From contig OY970261.1 in NCBI GenBank assembly GCA_963715635.1, positions 3,472,001-3,536,000 on the forward strand: a DNA stretch of 64,000 nt. Direction: 5' to 3'. Made by a program: the position numbers and the translations under genes. How positions within the stretch are numbered: the stretch's first letter is position 1; every line of letters starts with the position of its first letter. The notes below the pieces were generated by a model that saw only the letters and a program-made list of their open reading frames with translations, was not told the origin of the DNA and made no database searches. Positions 51,204 through 58,853 of this stretch are shown here, in pieces. The stretch is from JAPKZH01 sp963715635. GTDB lineage: Bacteria > Acidobacteriota > Aminicenantia > Aminicenantales > UBA4085.

Positions 51204-51674
51204 ATGGCTATTATCAGATGGGATCCCTTTAGGGATATGGTTTCTCTCAGGGAAAAAATGAATCGCTTGTTTGAAGATGTGTTCACAGGACGCGGCGATG
51301 ATAAAGAGCTGGCGTCTTCGACATGGGCACCCGCCGTGGATATTTTTGAAACCGAGAACGAGCTGGTGATGTCCGCCGAAATCCCCGGCATCGACGAGAA
51401 GGATATCGAGATCAAGCTCGAAGACAACACTTTGACTTTAAAAGGCGAGAGAAAGTTCGAAAAGGAGACCAGGCAAGAAAATTATCACCGGATCGAGCGC
51501 TCCTACGGATCATTCTACAGGGCTTTCACGCTGCCCAATTCCGTCAACCTGGACAAGATCCATGCCGAGCATGAGAACGGCATCCTCAAGATCACCCTGC
51601 CCAAGCGGCAGGAACTCAAGCCGCGGAACGTAAAGATCCTCAAGCCTTCCACTTCTGAAAAAGCCAAGAAATAA
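51204..51674 (+). CDS. Small heat-shock protein (Hsp20 / alpha-crystallin)
   Basis: A 156-residue ATP-independent holdase. The N-terminus WDPFRDMVSLREKMNRLFED is typical. The alpha-crystallin domain (about 45-140) includes APAVDIFETENELVMSAEIP, GERKFEKE and GSFYRAFTLP. It ends in the dimer-linking GILKITLPK. The ATG at 51204 follows GGAGG by 7 nt. It forms a single-gene unit with its own promoter and terminator. Confidence 0.96.
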   Translation: MAIIRWDPFRDMVSLREKMNRLFEDVFTGRGDDKELASSTWAPAVDIFETENELVMSAEIPGIDEKDIEIKLEDNTLTLKGERKFEKETRQENYHRIERSYGSFYRAFTLPNSVNLDKIHAEHENGILKITLPKRQELKPRNVKILKPSTSEKAKK

Positions 51675-51691
51675 AAGCGGCCCAACCTTTT

Positions 51692-51727
51692 GGGGATAGT
51701 CCACTTCAAGGGCTGTCCCCTTTTTTT
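51692..51727. terminator. Terminator between hsp20 and comF
   Basis: GGGGATAGTCC, loop ACTTCAA, GGGCTGTCCCC followed by seven T on the plus strand. The stem is close to comF on the other strand and may serve both transcripts, though the T-run favours hsp20. Confidence 0.85.
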
Positions 51728-52469
51728 ATGCCTGGGCGATGGTTATAGCCCTCACCTCTTTAGCCCCCGCTCTCAGCAGCACGCGGCTGCACTCTTTCAG
51801 CGTCGAGCCGGTCGTATAGACGTCATCGATAAGGAGAATCGTTTTCCCCTGAATTTTTTCTCGCCGCATGACCGCGTAGACGCCCTGGACGTTTTTCGCC
51901 CGCTCATCTTGCTCAAGGGATGTCTGCGGAGGGACATTTTTCATTTTCCTCAGCACTCGGTCTTCCAACAAAATACGTTTCTGCTTGGATAGCTGTTTAG
52001 CCAGGGCCCCGGCCTGGTTGAACCCTCTTTGCCTTTTTCGTTTGGGATGGAGGGGGACGGGAATGATTACGTCCACCCCCCACCAAAGGCTTTCCTCGCG
52101 CCCCAAAGACTCAAGCACGAAACGGCCCAGAGGCTTTGCCAGAACCCTATAGCCGCGGTATTTGAACAGCAAGATGAGATCCTTTAGCTCGCCTCGGTAC
52201 AGACCACAGGACCGATGGATGGCGAACGGTGGGCGCTTCTTCAGACAGGAATGACAGAGATGGGGCTCGCCCGCACCCTCGAGAAACCGGCCGCAGCAGA
52301 GACAATAGGAGGCCCGGTGGGGCTTGAGCTTGTCCAGGCACGGCCGACACAGAACCTGCTCACCAGGGGTTTCAAGCAGGCAGCGGCACACCTTGCAAAA
52401 GGACGGGAAAAAAGTGAGTTCACCGAGCTTGGCGCTCCGGGCAGCGATTCTTCTCAGAGAAACATTCAA
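51726..52469 (-). CDS. comF: ComF-family phosphoribosyltransferase-like protein
   Basis: A 247-residue protein with an N-terminal zinc ribbon (C-x2-C pairs: CKVC, CRPC, CLCC, CHSC) and a PRT domain carrying PVPLHPKRKRQRGFNQA and ILLIDDVYTTGSTL (PRPP-binding). ComF proteins help DNA uptake in competent bacteria but are found widely. The likely start is TTG at 52469, which overlaps the upstream stop (TTGA). Starting further upstream would force about 90 nt of overlap with the DksA-like gene. Confidence 0.88.
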   Translation of the reverse strand: MNVSLRRIAARSAKLGELTFFPSFCKVCRCLLETPGEQVLCRPCLDKLKPHRASYCLCCGRFLEGAGEPHLCHSCLKKRPPFAIHRSCGLYRGELKDLILLFKYRGYRVLAKPLGRFVLESLGREESLWWGVDVIIPVPLHPKRKRQRGFNQAGALAKQLSKQKRILLEDRVLRKMKNVPPQTSLEQDERAKNVQGVYAVMRREKIQGKTILLIDDVYTTGSTLKECSRVLLRAGAKEVRAITIAQA

Positions 52470-52840
52470 GAGGTCTCGGACTCGGCCTTTTCCTGGCAGT
52501 CGATGCAATAAGGCGTCCAGGGGAGTGCGTTCAGCCTCTTTTTGCTGATTTCCTTTTGACACATCTGGCAGTTGCCGAATTCCTTTCTCTCGATCCTTTT
52601 CAGGGCGGCGTCGATTTGGAAGAGCTGCTCCCGCTCCGCATCCGAGAGGCTGAGCAGGAATTCCTTCGTGTACGAGCTCTCCGCCTTATCGGCTACATCC
52701 TGGGCGATATCGGTCTCGACTTCCTTGCTCTCATTCCGGAACTCGCTCAGCTTTCGGACGATTTCATTGCGCCTGACAATGAGCTTCTTCTTGTAGGCGT
52801 CCAGGTCTTTTCTGTTCAAGTGTCCAGCTTTACTTGGCAT
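52466..52840 (-). CDS. DksA/TraR-type zinc-finger protein
   Basis: A 124-residue protein with an N-terminal coiled coil (about 10-75) and a C4 zinc finger CQMC...CIDC near residues 93-117. The coiled-coil tip of true DksA carries acidic residues that enter the RNA polymerase secondary channel. Here the tip region reads FRNESKEVETDIAQDVADKA, with acidic positions present. It may modulate transcription during starvation. It overlaps rlmH by 11 nt and comF by 4 nt. Confidence 0.9.
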   Translation of the reverse strand: MPSKAGHLNRKDLDAYKKKLIVRRNEIVRKLSEFRNESKEVETDIAQDVADKAESSYTKEFLLSLSDAEREQLFQIDAALKRIERKEFGNCQMCQKEISKKRLNALPWTPYCIDCQEKAESETS

Positions 52841-53297
52841 ACTGTCTTCCTTTCATCATCGATATGGCACGATAGATTTGCTCCATAAGCATGATCCGGC
52901 ACAGCTCGTGGGAAAACGTCATTTGGGACAGACTCAAGCGCAGGTCGGCCCTGTCCAGGATCCTCTTGGCCAAGCCCAAAAATCCTCCCACGACAAACGT
53001 CACGGCCCGGGCCGAGCCGATCGAAGCCCGCTCAAAAAACCGGGCCAGGTCTCGAGAACTCATCTCTTGTCCTTCATCAAAGAGGCAGACAATATAATCA
53101 TCTTTAAAGTGTTTTTCAAGCCCCCGGGCCTCAAGATCCATGATTTTTGTTCCAAACCGCTCCTCCAGACCCTTCGCCTCTGCCGTCTCGATCAATCGGC
53201 ACGTCACCAGGGCCTGGATCCTTTTCAGATAAAAATCCTGGAGCCCGCGCAGGTCCTTGTTCTTCGTCCGCCCCGGCCACAAAAGTTTTATGGTCAT
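52830..53297 (-). CDS. rlmH: 23S rRNA (pseudouridine-1915-N3)-methyltransferase
   Basis: A 155-residue SPOUT methyltransferase. The trefoil-knot SAM site reads TFVVGGFLGL, followed by LSLSQMTFSHELCRIMLMEQIYRA, the family's C-terminal signature. The ATG at 53297 was chosen because RlmH proteins begin at MxIKLL and GAGG lies upstream. It is the first gene of the rlmH-DksA-like-comF operon. Confidence 0.95.
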   Translation of the reverse strand: MTIKLLWPGRTKNKDLRGLQDFYLKRIQALVTCRLIETAEAKGLEERFGTKIMDLEARGLEKHFKDDYIVCLFDEGQEMSSRDLARFFERASIGSARAVTFVVGGFLGLAKRILDRADLRLSLSQMTFSHELCRIMLMEQIYRAISMMKGRQYAK

Positions 53298-53352
53298 GAA
53301 TCCGCCTCGCAGGCCCCGTCGCCGTCGAGCCGCATCCAAAAAGATTCAATAC

Positions 53353-53381
53353 AAAATACAGATTGAACGCAGAAAAGTCAA
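53353..53381 (-). promoter_or_regulatory. rlmH operon promoter (TTGACT-N17-TATTTT)
   Basis: Minus-strand TTGACT and TATTTT, 17 bp apart, with TGTATT context at the -10. It lies 56 bp upstream of the rlmH ATG. Confidence 0.6.
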
Positions 53382-53413
53382 TATATTTTTAACGGATGTC
53401 GATGATAAAATTC

Positions 53414-53785
53414 TCAGAAAATAAGCTTCGGGGTATCCCCCCATAATTTTTCCAGGGAATAGTAGTCCCTGGCCGGCCTGGAGAAGATATGAACGATGAA
53501 ACTTCCGTAATCCATCAAGATCCATTCTCCATGCGCCCTTCCTTCCACGCCGATCGGCTTCAAGCGGTTGTGCCTCAGTTCCTGCTCGATATTCTCGTAA
53601 AGGGCGACATTCTGTCTGGACGAATGGCCGTGCATGATAATGAAAAAATCCGTGAAGGCGGCCGTCCCCCGCAAATCCAGGACGCAGATCTCTTCTCCCT
53701 TCTTGGCTTGGCCGGCCGTGACGGCCAATTTCATATCCGAAGGGAGATTCCGCTTGGTCAACGTCTTGGCTTTCGTCTTGTCCAT
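53414..53785 (-). CDS. rsfS: Ribosomal silencing factor RsfS
   Basis: A 123-residue RsfS, which binds L14 and blocks subunit joining in starvation. Core motifs are EEICVLDLRGTAAFTDFFIIMHG, SRQNVALYENIE, and GEWILMDYGSFIVHIFSRPARDYYSLEKLW. The start is uncertain. A strong AAGGAGGT lies 23 nt before ATG 53785, too far. It is 8 nt before an in-frame ATT, and an internal ATG at 53734 is another choice. It overlaps no gene but follows nadD by 18 bp, as in most bacteria. Confidence 0.93.
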   Translation of the reverse strand: MDKTKAKTLTKRNLPSDMKLAVTAGQAKKGEEICVLDLRGTAAFTDFFIIMHGHSSRQNVALYENIEQELRHNRLKPIGVEGRAHGEWILMDYGSFIVHIFSRPARDYYSLEKLWGDTPKLIF

Positions 53786-53803
53786 GTGTGTTTTAATTTT
53801 TGT

Positions 53804-54541
53804 TTACCTCCTTGTCCCTGGTCCGGTATCCCGCCGCTTGCCGTTGGGGGGAACCCAAGGGAGCTTTATGTGTCTTGCCGATTGCCCTTGATAAAGCCCT
53901 CGCTTCCGCACGTACGCTTCGACGGCCGCGGGGACGCATCCTTGCAAGGGCCGGTCTTCGCGGACCCGTCTCCGAATCTCCGTCGAGGAGATATCGGCGG
54001 CATCGATGGGCAGAAGAAAAATCCTCGGCTGGGCAAACCATTGTTCCCGGATTTTCTCGAAACGGGACACCGGGCAAAACCGGCGCCGGTATGCTGCGCC
54101 CAAGGCTTTGGTCACCCCGCGCAGCCGGTACCCGGGCCGGGTCACGACTATAAAGAAGCACTGGTCGAGCACCCGTTGCCATTCCCGCCAGGTTTCGATC
54201 TCCAGGAAGGCGTCAACGCCCAGGATGAAGAAGACCCATGCCCCGGGATAGAGTTTTTTGACTCTGTTCAAGGTCAGGATGGAATAGGACTTGCCCTTGG
54301 CCTGGATCTCGAGCGCACTGGCCATAAAACGGGACCGGTCGCGGACGGCCAGTTCGACCATTTTCAGGCGGTCCAAGGCCGGCGCGATGCCCCCCGATTC
54401 TTTGTGGGGAGGGATGAAAGCCGGGATAAAAAGAATGCGGTCGAGCGAAAACTTCTTCTGGACGAGCCGTGCGGCCTTGAGGTGACCGTTGTGAATGGGG
54501 TTGAACGTCCCGCCAAAGATCCCGATTCGATCCTTTTTCAT
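53804..54541 (-). CDS. nadD: Nicotinate-nucleotide adenylyltransferase
   Basis: A 245-residue NadD that makes nicotinic acid adenine dinucleotide. The nucleotidyltransferase motifs are IGIFGGTFNPIHNGHL and DISSTEIRRRV (ISSTxIR). The last 25 residues (basic, Pro/Gly-rich) exceed the usual length of about 210. The start overlaps the obgE stop by 4 nt (ATGA). Confidence 0.96.
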   Translation of the reverse strand: MKKDRIGIFGGTFNPIHNGHLKAARLVQKKFSLDRILFIPAFIPPHKESGGIAPALDRLKMVELAVRDRSRFMASALEIQAKGKSYSILTLNRVKKLYPGAWVFFILGVDAFLEIETWREWQRVLDQCFFIVVTRPGYRLRGVTKALGAAYRRRFCPVSRFEKIREQWFAQPRIFLLPIDAADISSTEIRRRVREDRPLQGCVPAAVEAYVRKRGLYQGQSARHIKLPWVPPNGKRRDTGPGTRR

Positions 54542-55566
54542 GAACCCGGCGCCCCCGCTTTCTGGGCAAGGCCGCGCAGCGTCGCGGCCATGGCGGCCAC
54601 CAGCCTCCGCAGGCCCTGCTCTTTGAGGGCCGACACCGCAAAAAACGGGAGCCCTTCTCTGACGGCCAGCTTTTTCACGGCCGCCAATCTTTTTTTGTCC
54701 CGGCCGACGAGGTCGATCTTGTTGGCAACCAGAATCTGATCACGTTTGGCCATCTCTGCATTGAACGATCCAATCTCTTTCATCACGACATGATAATCCT
54801 GGACGGGATCTCGCCCCGAATACGGGCAGACATCCAGGATATGGACCAAAACCTTCGTCCGCTCCACATGCTTTAAGAATTGGGTTCCCAGGCCGTGGCC
54901 GAGATGCGCACCCTCGATGAGGCCGGGAATGTCTGCCACGACAAAGCTTTTCATCCCCCCGATGTCCACGACGCCCAGATGGGGAATGAGCGTTGTGAAT
55001 GGATAGTCGGCAATGACAGGCCTAGCTGCGGAGATTTTCGAGATCAGCATCGACTTGCCCACGTTCGGAAAACCGATCAACCCGACATCCGCGATCAGCT
55101 TGAGCTCTAGCCAGAGCTCCTTCTCTTCGCCGGGCTTGCCGGGCTCATGCTCCCTGGGCGCCTGGTGCGTGGCCGTGGCAAACGAGGCGTTTCCTCGTCC
55201 GCCCTTTCCCCCTCTGGCCGCAGGGCCCTTCTGGCCGTGACGAATGAAATCGAACAGGATCTTGCCGCTCCGGGCCTCTTTGACGACCGTCCCCAAGGGC
55301 ACCCACAACTCCAAGTCCTCGCCCTGCTTTCCCTGCCGGTTGCCGCCCTCGCCGGGGGCCCCATTCTTGGCTTTGTTGATCGGATGGAAACGGAAATACG
55401 AGAGCGAGCTCATCCCTTCATCCGCGACGAGGTAGACACTGCCTCCGTTTCCGCCGCGGCCGCCATCCGGTCCGCCTTTGGGGACTTTGTACTCCCGGCG
55501 AAAGCTGACGCAGCCGTTTCCCCCGCGGCCGGCCTGCACGACAATTTTGACCTGATCAATGAACAT
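54538..55566 (-). CDS. obgE: GTPase Obg (CgtA)
   Basis: A 342-residue essential GTPase in ribosome assembly. The glycine-rich Obg fold (1-158) begins MFIDQVKIVVQAGRGGNGCVSFRREY. The G domain has GFPNVGKSMLISKISAA, TTLIPHLGVVD, DIPGLIEGAHLG and NKIDLV. There is no C-terminal OCT/TGS domain. It stands 216 bp downstream of rpmA, unusually far for this operon, because a 140-bp palindromic element lies between. AAAGGAATGG lies ahead of the ATG. Confidence 0.97.
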   Translation of the reverse strand: MFIDQVKIVVQAGRGGNGCVSFRREYKVPKGGPDGGRGGNGGSVYLVADEGMSSLSYFRFHPINKAKNGAPGEGGNRQGKQGEDLELWVPLGTVVKEARSGKILFDFIRHGQKGPAARGGKGGRGNASFATATHQAPREHEPGKPGEEKELWLELKLIADVGLIGFPNVGKSMLISKISAARPVIADYPFTTLIPHLGVVDIGGMKSFVVADIPGLIEGAHLGHGLGTQFLKHVERTKVLVHILDVCPYSGRDPVQDYHVVMKEIGSFNAEMAKRDQILVANKIDLVGRDKKRLAAVKKLAVREGLPFFAVSALKEQGLRRLVAAMAATLRGLAQKAGAPGS

Positions 55567-55592
55567 TGTCGATAAAGACCATTCCTTTAAAT

Positions 55593-55732
55593 GGGGTCAG
55601 GCCTGCACAATTGACACTTTTTTGCAAAAGATCAGAATTCATCCCTTCGCATAATTTTAAGAAATATTTTTTGAGGACAGAGTTGAACTCTTTATAGATA
55701 TAGACCGATATCAATTGTGCAGGCCTGACCCC
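55593..55732. repeat. 140-bp element bounded by perfect 22-bp inverted repeats (GGGGTC family)
   Basis: The left end is GGGGTCAGGCCTGCACAATT followed by GA, and the right end (55711-55732) is its exact complement. The interior is AT-rich without an ORF. In size and end sequence it matches the 136-bp element at 10500. It splits the rplU-rpmA-obgE operon, lying 26 bp upstream of the obgE start. Confidence 0.8.
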
Positions 55733-55781
55733 GATCTTATTGGGGGACGAAATACAATCGTGCCGACGATGCCGCCCTCCG

Positions 55782-56036
55782 CTAGGCAGGAAGGACAGAA
55801 ACAAGCGTGCCCCTTCTGCCTTTGTCTTGGAACCGGACAATTCCGGCTATTCTGGCGAAGAGGGTATCATCCTTCCCTCTTCCGACGTTGGGTCCCGGCT
55901 TGAAGGGTGTGCCTCTCTGGCGGACCAAAATCGAACCGGCCTTCACCTGCTGCCCGCCGTACTGCTTGACACCCAGTCTTTTGGAATGGCTGTCCCTTCC
56001 GTTCCGCGCGCTGCCAGCTGCTTTTTTGTGAGCCAT
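55782..56036 (-). CDS. rpmA: 50S ribosomal protein L27
   Basis: An 84-residue L27 with the N-terminus MAHKKAAGSARNGRDSHSKR reaching toward the peptidyl-transferase centre, then GSILVRQRGTPFKPGPNVG and DDTLFARIAGIVRF. It starts directly with MAHKK, so no protease-processed N-terminal extension (as in Firmicutes) is present. It is 16 bp after rplU. Confidence 0.98.
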   Translation of the reverse strand: MAHKKAAGSARNGRDSHSKRLGVKQYGGQQVKAGSILVRQRGTPFKPGPNVGRGKDDTLFARIAGIVRFQDKGRRGTLVSVLPA

Positions 56037-56052
56037 TCTCGGTCTCCTTTAT

Positions 56053-56634
56053 TTATTTGGACTTTTTTCCCGCTTTCAACTTCGGCTTGGCCGCAGCTTT
56101 CTCCCGGGCTATCGGCTTGGCCTTCGGCTTTTCAGCCTTGGCCGCCTTTTCCTTGGGCTTTGCTTCTCTCTTGGGCGCCTTCTTGAGCGGAGCCTTGGCG
56201 ATCCTCTCGGCCTCGACAACTTTTGGCTTTTCCAGGGGTTTCTCAGCCGGCTTTTCTTTCGGGACAACTTTTTCAACGGGCTTGAACTCGAGCTTGAGCT
56301 CTTCGGCAGGAACAGCGGTTCTATCGGCGATGATTTTTTCGATCCGCAATTCGGTCAACGGCTGTCTATGACCCCTTGTTCTTCGAAACTGTTTTCTGCG
56401 CTTTTTCTTAAATACCAGGATCTTTTCGCCCTTGAGATTCCTTATGACTTCGGCCCTGACTACGGCCTTCTCAAGAAGGGGCGTTCCGATGAGGGTTATC
56501 CCTCCGTTTTCGATAAGCAGGACCTGGTCGAGCAGGATTCTATGGCCGGCTTCAACGCCGAGCTTCTCAACTTGCAGGACATCACCTTCTTTGACAACGT
56601 ACTGCTTTCCGCCTGTCTTAATCACTGCAAACAT
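56053..56634 (-). CDS. rplU: 50S ribosomal protein L21 with long basic C-terminal tail
   Basis: A 193-residue protein. Residues 1-103 are ordinary L21 (MFAVIKTGGKQYVVKEGD, FKKKRRKQFRRTRGHRQPLT). They are followed by about 90 residues of Lys/Ala/Pro/Glu low-complexity sequence (KEKPAEKPLEKPK, KAAAKPKLKAGKKSK). E. coli L21 stops at 103. The tail could contact rRNA or be disordered. It is the first gene of rplU-rpmA-(element)-obgE-nadD-rsfS. Confidence 0.96.
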   Translation of the reverse strand: MFAVIKTGGKQYVVKEGDVLQVEKLGVEAGHRILLDQVLLIENGGITLIGTPLLEKAVVRAEVIRNLKGEKILVFKKKRRKQFRRTRGHRQPLTELRIEKIIADRTAVPAEELKLEFKPVEKVVPKEKPAEKPLEKPKVVEAERIAKAPLKKAPKREAKPKEKAAKAEKPKAKPIAREKAAAKPKLKAGKKSK

Positions 56635-56680
56635 GTTTCTCTACCTTTGTCTAAGATTTTCGATGAAAAAGCGGCTGTTA

Positions 56681-56709
56681 AATTTAACATATGGCACCCT
56701 TTATGTCAA
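56681..56709 (-). promoter_or_regulatory. rplU operon promoter (TTGACA-N17-TAAATT, TGT extension)
   Basis: Minus-strand perfect TTGACA, 17-bp spacer ending TGT, then TAAATT. The -10 is 46 bp from the ATG of rplU. Confidence 0.7.
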
Positions 56710-56710
56710 A

Positions 56711-56862
56711 TAGGCTCGGGGTATGCCGCTCAAAGCCACGCGGATTTTCCCCAGCGAGGAAAATCCGCTCGGCATCGTTCCTTCGCTCTTCTCTCCGAAG
56801 GAGAGAAACCGTGCCCGCTCCGTCCGATGACGGGCTTTTTCGCGGCATACCCCTCGCCCGGC
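56711..56862. repeat. Highly structured palindromic block between rplU and tRNA-Val
   Basis: Outer arms GGGGTATGCCGC (56718-56729) and GCGGCATACCCC (56842-56853) are exactly complementary. Nested between them are three hairpins: GCGGATTTTCC/GGAAAATCCGC (56740-56768), TCTCTCC-GAA-GGAGAGA (56790-56806) and GCCCG/CGGGC (56813-56835). Folded, it would be a four-way-junction-like structure on either strand. It lies upstream of the rplU promoter, so it is not the L21 leader. It may be a mobile repeat or an unrecognised RNA. Confidence 0.6.
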
Positions 56863-56888
56863 TTTGTAAAATGTTAGTTCCCCTAAAT

Positions 56889-56917
56889 TTGGACCGGTTA
56901 CGAATTTCTGCTATAAT
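56889..56917 (+). promoter_or_regulatory. tRNA-Val promoter (TTGGAC-N17-TATAAT)
   Basis: TTGGAC, 17-bp spacer ending TGC, then a perfect TATAAT. The mature tRNA starts 16 nt after the -10. Confidence 0.75.
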
Positions 56918-56932
56918 TCCGGCCAAATTGCC

Positions 56933-57007
56933 GGGCGGTTAGCTCAGCGGTAGAGTATCGGTCTTACAAACCGGGGGTCGCAGGTTCGAACCCTGCACCG
57001 CCCACCA
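56933..57007 (+). tRNA. tRNA-Val (TAC)
   Basis: A 75-nt tRNA: acceptor GGGCGGT pairs with ACCGCCC, discriminator A, encoded CCA. D arm GCTCAGCGGTAGAGT, anticodon loop CTTACAA giving TAC, T arm GCAGGTTCGAACCCTGC. Confidence 0.96.
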
Positions 57008-57061
57008 ATGTCTTTTCAAATGGCCGGGAAAGAATTACAATAGGGCGAGCGAGCCAAGACC

Positions 57062-58405
57062 ATGCCCGATATTCGCATCCTGGTCGTCGAAGACGAAAGC
57101 CTTGTGGCCAAAGACATCCAGAATATGCTCATCAGCCTGGGGTATGAGGTGATCGATGTCGTGTCCACGGGCGAGGAGGCCATCCGGCTGGCCGAATCGA
57201 CATCCCCGGACCTCGTCCTGCTGGACATCGTCCTGAAGGGGGAAATTGACGGGATCGTCGCCGCTCGGAGGATCTGGGAGAGATTCGCCATCCCCATTGT
57301 CTACCTGACAGCCTATGCCGACGAGACCACCCTCCAGCGGGCCAAGGTGACCGAGCCGTTCGGCTACATCCTCAAACCCTTTGACCAACGGGAACTGCAG
57401 ACCACCATCGAGATGGCCTTTTACAAGGCCCGGATGGACCACAAGCTGCGCGAGAGAGAAGAATGGCTGTCCACGGTCCTGACCAGCATCGGGGACGGCG
57501 TCATCGCCACGGACAGCCGGGGGCTGATTACATTCATGAACCCGCTGGCCGAAAGGCTGACGGGATGGACGACCCCCGAAGCGTTTCACAAACCCCTTCG
57601 CGACATTTTTCAAATCGCCCATGACTCCCCAGGCGGCCCGAGCGGCCCTCTGCCTCTCCTGCAAGAGAATATCCTGAGCGCGAGAGGGGGCGCAAAAATC
57701 GCCATTGAAGAAACGGTCACCCCCATTCGGAGCAGCAAAAAGGAAACGATCGGAAGCGTTTTTGTTTTTCGCGACATCACGCAGCGGAAGCTGTCCGAAG
57801 CGGAGCTCATGCAAAGCTGGGACCGGCTCCAGAAAGCCCTGGCGGGAACTATCCAAGCCATGGCCCTGACCATCGAAATGCGGGACCCTTACACGGCCGG
57901 GCACCAGCGGAGGGTGGGCAAGCTGTCCTGCGCCATCGCCAAGGAAATGGCGCTGCCCGCCGCCCAGTTGGAAGGTATCCAGATGGCGGCGGACATCCAT
58001 GACATCGGCAAAATCTATATTCCCGCCGAAATCCTCAGCAAGCCCGGGCAGTTGACGGAGATCGAATATTCGATCATCAGAACGCATCCCCAGGTCGGCT
58101 ACGATATCCTCAAGTCCATCGAGTTCCCCTGGCCCCTGGCCGAGATCGTCTACCAGCACCATGAGCGCCTGAACGGCTCGGGTTATCCCAGGGGACTCAG
58201 GGGTGAAAATATCCTGCTGGAAGCCCGGATCATGTGCGTGGCCGATGTTGTCGAGGCCATGTCTTCGCACCGACCGTACCGTCCCGCCCACGGCATCGAC
58301 AAAGCCCTGGACGAAATCTTAAAGAACCGCGGCCTTCTCTACGACGCCCGCGTCGTCGATATCTGCATCATGCTCTTCAAAGAAAAAAATTTCTCCTTCG
58401 AGTGA
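57062..58405 (+). CDS. Response regulator REC-PAS-HD-GYP (probable c-di-GMP phosphodiesterase)
   Basis: A 447-residue regulator. REC (1-120) has acidic Glu10-Asp11, phospho-site Asp55 and a Lys in LKPFD. A PAS domain spans about 130-250 (GVIATDSRGLITFMNPLAERLTGW). HD-GYP spans about 265-440, with IHDIGKIYIP, RTHPQVGYDIL and HHERLNGSGYP. The HD and GYP residues are present, so hydrolysis of cyclic di-GMP is expected. No kinase gene is adjacent. It overlaps the next start by one base (TGATG). Confidence 0.94.
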   Translation: MPDIRILVVEDESLVAKDIQNMLISLGYEVIDVVSTGEEAIRLAESTSPDLVLLDIVLKGEIDGIVAARRIWERFAIPIVYLTAYADETTLQRAKVTEPFGYILKPFDQRELQTTIEMAFYKARMDHKLREREEWLSTVLTSIGDGVIATDSRGLITFMNPLAERLTGWTTPEAFHKPLRDIFQIAHDSPGGPSGPLPLLQENILSARGGAKIAIEETVTPIRSSKKETIGSVFVFRDITQRKLSEAELMQSWDRLQKALAGTIQAMALTIEMRDPYTAGHQRRVGKLSCAIAKEMALPAAQLEGIQMAADIHDIGKIYIPAEILSKPGQLTEIEYSIIRTHPQVGYDILKSIEFPWPLAEIVYQHHERLNGSGYPRGLRGENILLEARIMCVADVVEAMSSHRPYRPAHGIDKALDEILKNRGLLYDARVVDICIMLFKEKNFSFE

Positions 58406-58629
58406 TGAAAAAAATCGCCATCGCCTTAATGCCGGCGGCCGGGATTCTTCTCTCGGCCTGCGGAATCGCCGCCTTTGTCTTGCTCTTTGTCCGGGACATG
58501 AACGTCTATTGGTTCATCCTTTCCCCGATCATTTTCGCCATATACCAGATTCCCGCCGTCGTCGTGATCTGGCTCTGGAAGAAAAAGCGGCAAAAAAGCT
58601 CCCACGATAATCCTGGCGGGGATGCCTGA
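58405..58629 (+). CDS. Small two-helix membrane protein
   Basis: A 74-residue protein with two hydrophobic helices (about 4-28 and 35-58) and a basic, polar tail (KKKRQKSSHDN). A Cys at position 19 (LLSAC) resembles a lipobox but is followed by more hydrophobic residues. Its ATG overlaps the stop of the HD-GYP gene, so the two are translationally coupled. The function is unknown; a partner or membrane anchor of the regulator is possible. Confidence 0.65.
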   Translation: MKKIAIALMPAAGILLSACGIAAFVLLFVRDMNVYWFILSPIIFAIYQIPAVVVIWLWKKKRQKSSHDNPGGDA

Positions 58630-58652
58630 AGCGACGCCTGAGAATGGCAAAG

Positions 58653-58727
58653 CGCCCCCGACGGGATTTGAACCCGTGTTGCTGCCTTGAAAGGGCGGTG
58701 TCCTAGACCTGGCTAGACGACAGGGGC
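58653..58727 (-). tRNA. tRNA-Glu (TTC)
   Basis: A 75-nt tRNA: acceptor GCCCCTG pairs with CGGGGGC, discriminator G; CCA is not encoded. Anticodon loop CTTTCAA gives TTC; T arm ACGGGTTCAAATCCCGT. It lies 10 bp downstream of tRNA-Lys on the same strand. Confidence 0.95.
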
Positions 58728-58737
58728 GAGGAGAACG

Positions 58738-58809
58738 TGAGCCGTGCTGGACTCGAACCAGCGACACCCGGCTTAAAAGGCCGGTGCTCTCCCTCTGAGC
58801 TAACGGCCC
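58738..58809 (-). tRNA. tRNA-Lys (TTT)
   Basis: A 72-nt tRNA: acceptor GGGCCGT pairs with ACGGCTC (one G-T), discriminator A; CCA is not encoded. D arm GCTCAGAGGGAGAGC, anticodon loop CTTTTAA giving TTT, T arm GCTGGTTCGAGTCCAGC. Confidence 0.95.
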
Positions 58810-58824
58810 AAAAAGAGGCCCCTA

Positions 58825-58853
58825 TTTATAAAAGATAACGAGAAAAGAGTCAA
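58825..58853 (-). promoter_or_regulatory. Promoter of the tRNA-Lys/tRNA-Glu unit (TTGACT-N17-TATAAA)
   Basis: Minus-strand TTGACT and TATAAA, exactly 17 bp apart; the -10 is 15 bp from the tRNA-Lys 5' end. Confidence 0.75.

Noticed and set aside
56635..56710. An L21 leader autoregulatory RNA
   Set aside because: The promoter for rplU lies at 56681-56709, so the structured block further upstream would not be in the rplU mRNA, and the remaining leader is short and unstructured.
57035..58291. A 418-codon open frame opposite the REC-PAS-HD-GYP gene
   Set aside because: No recognisable domain, and the other strand encodes three intact domains in one frame.
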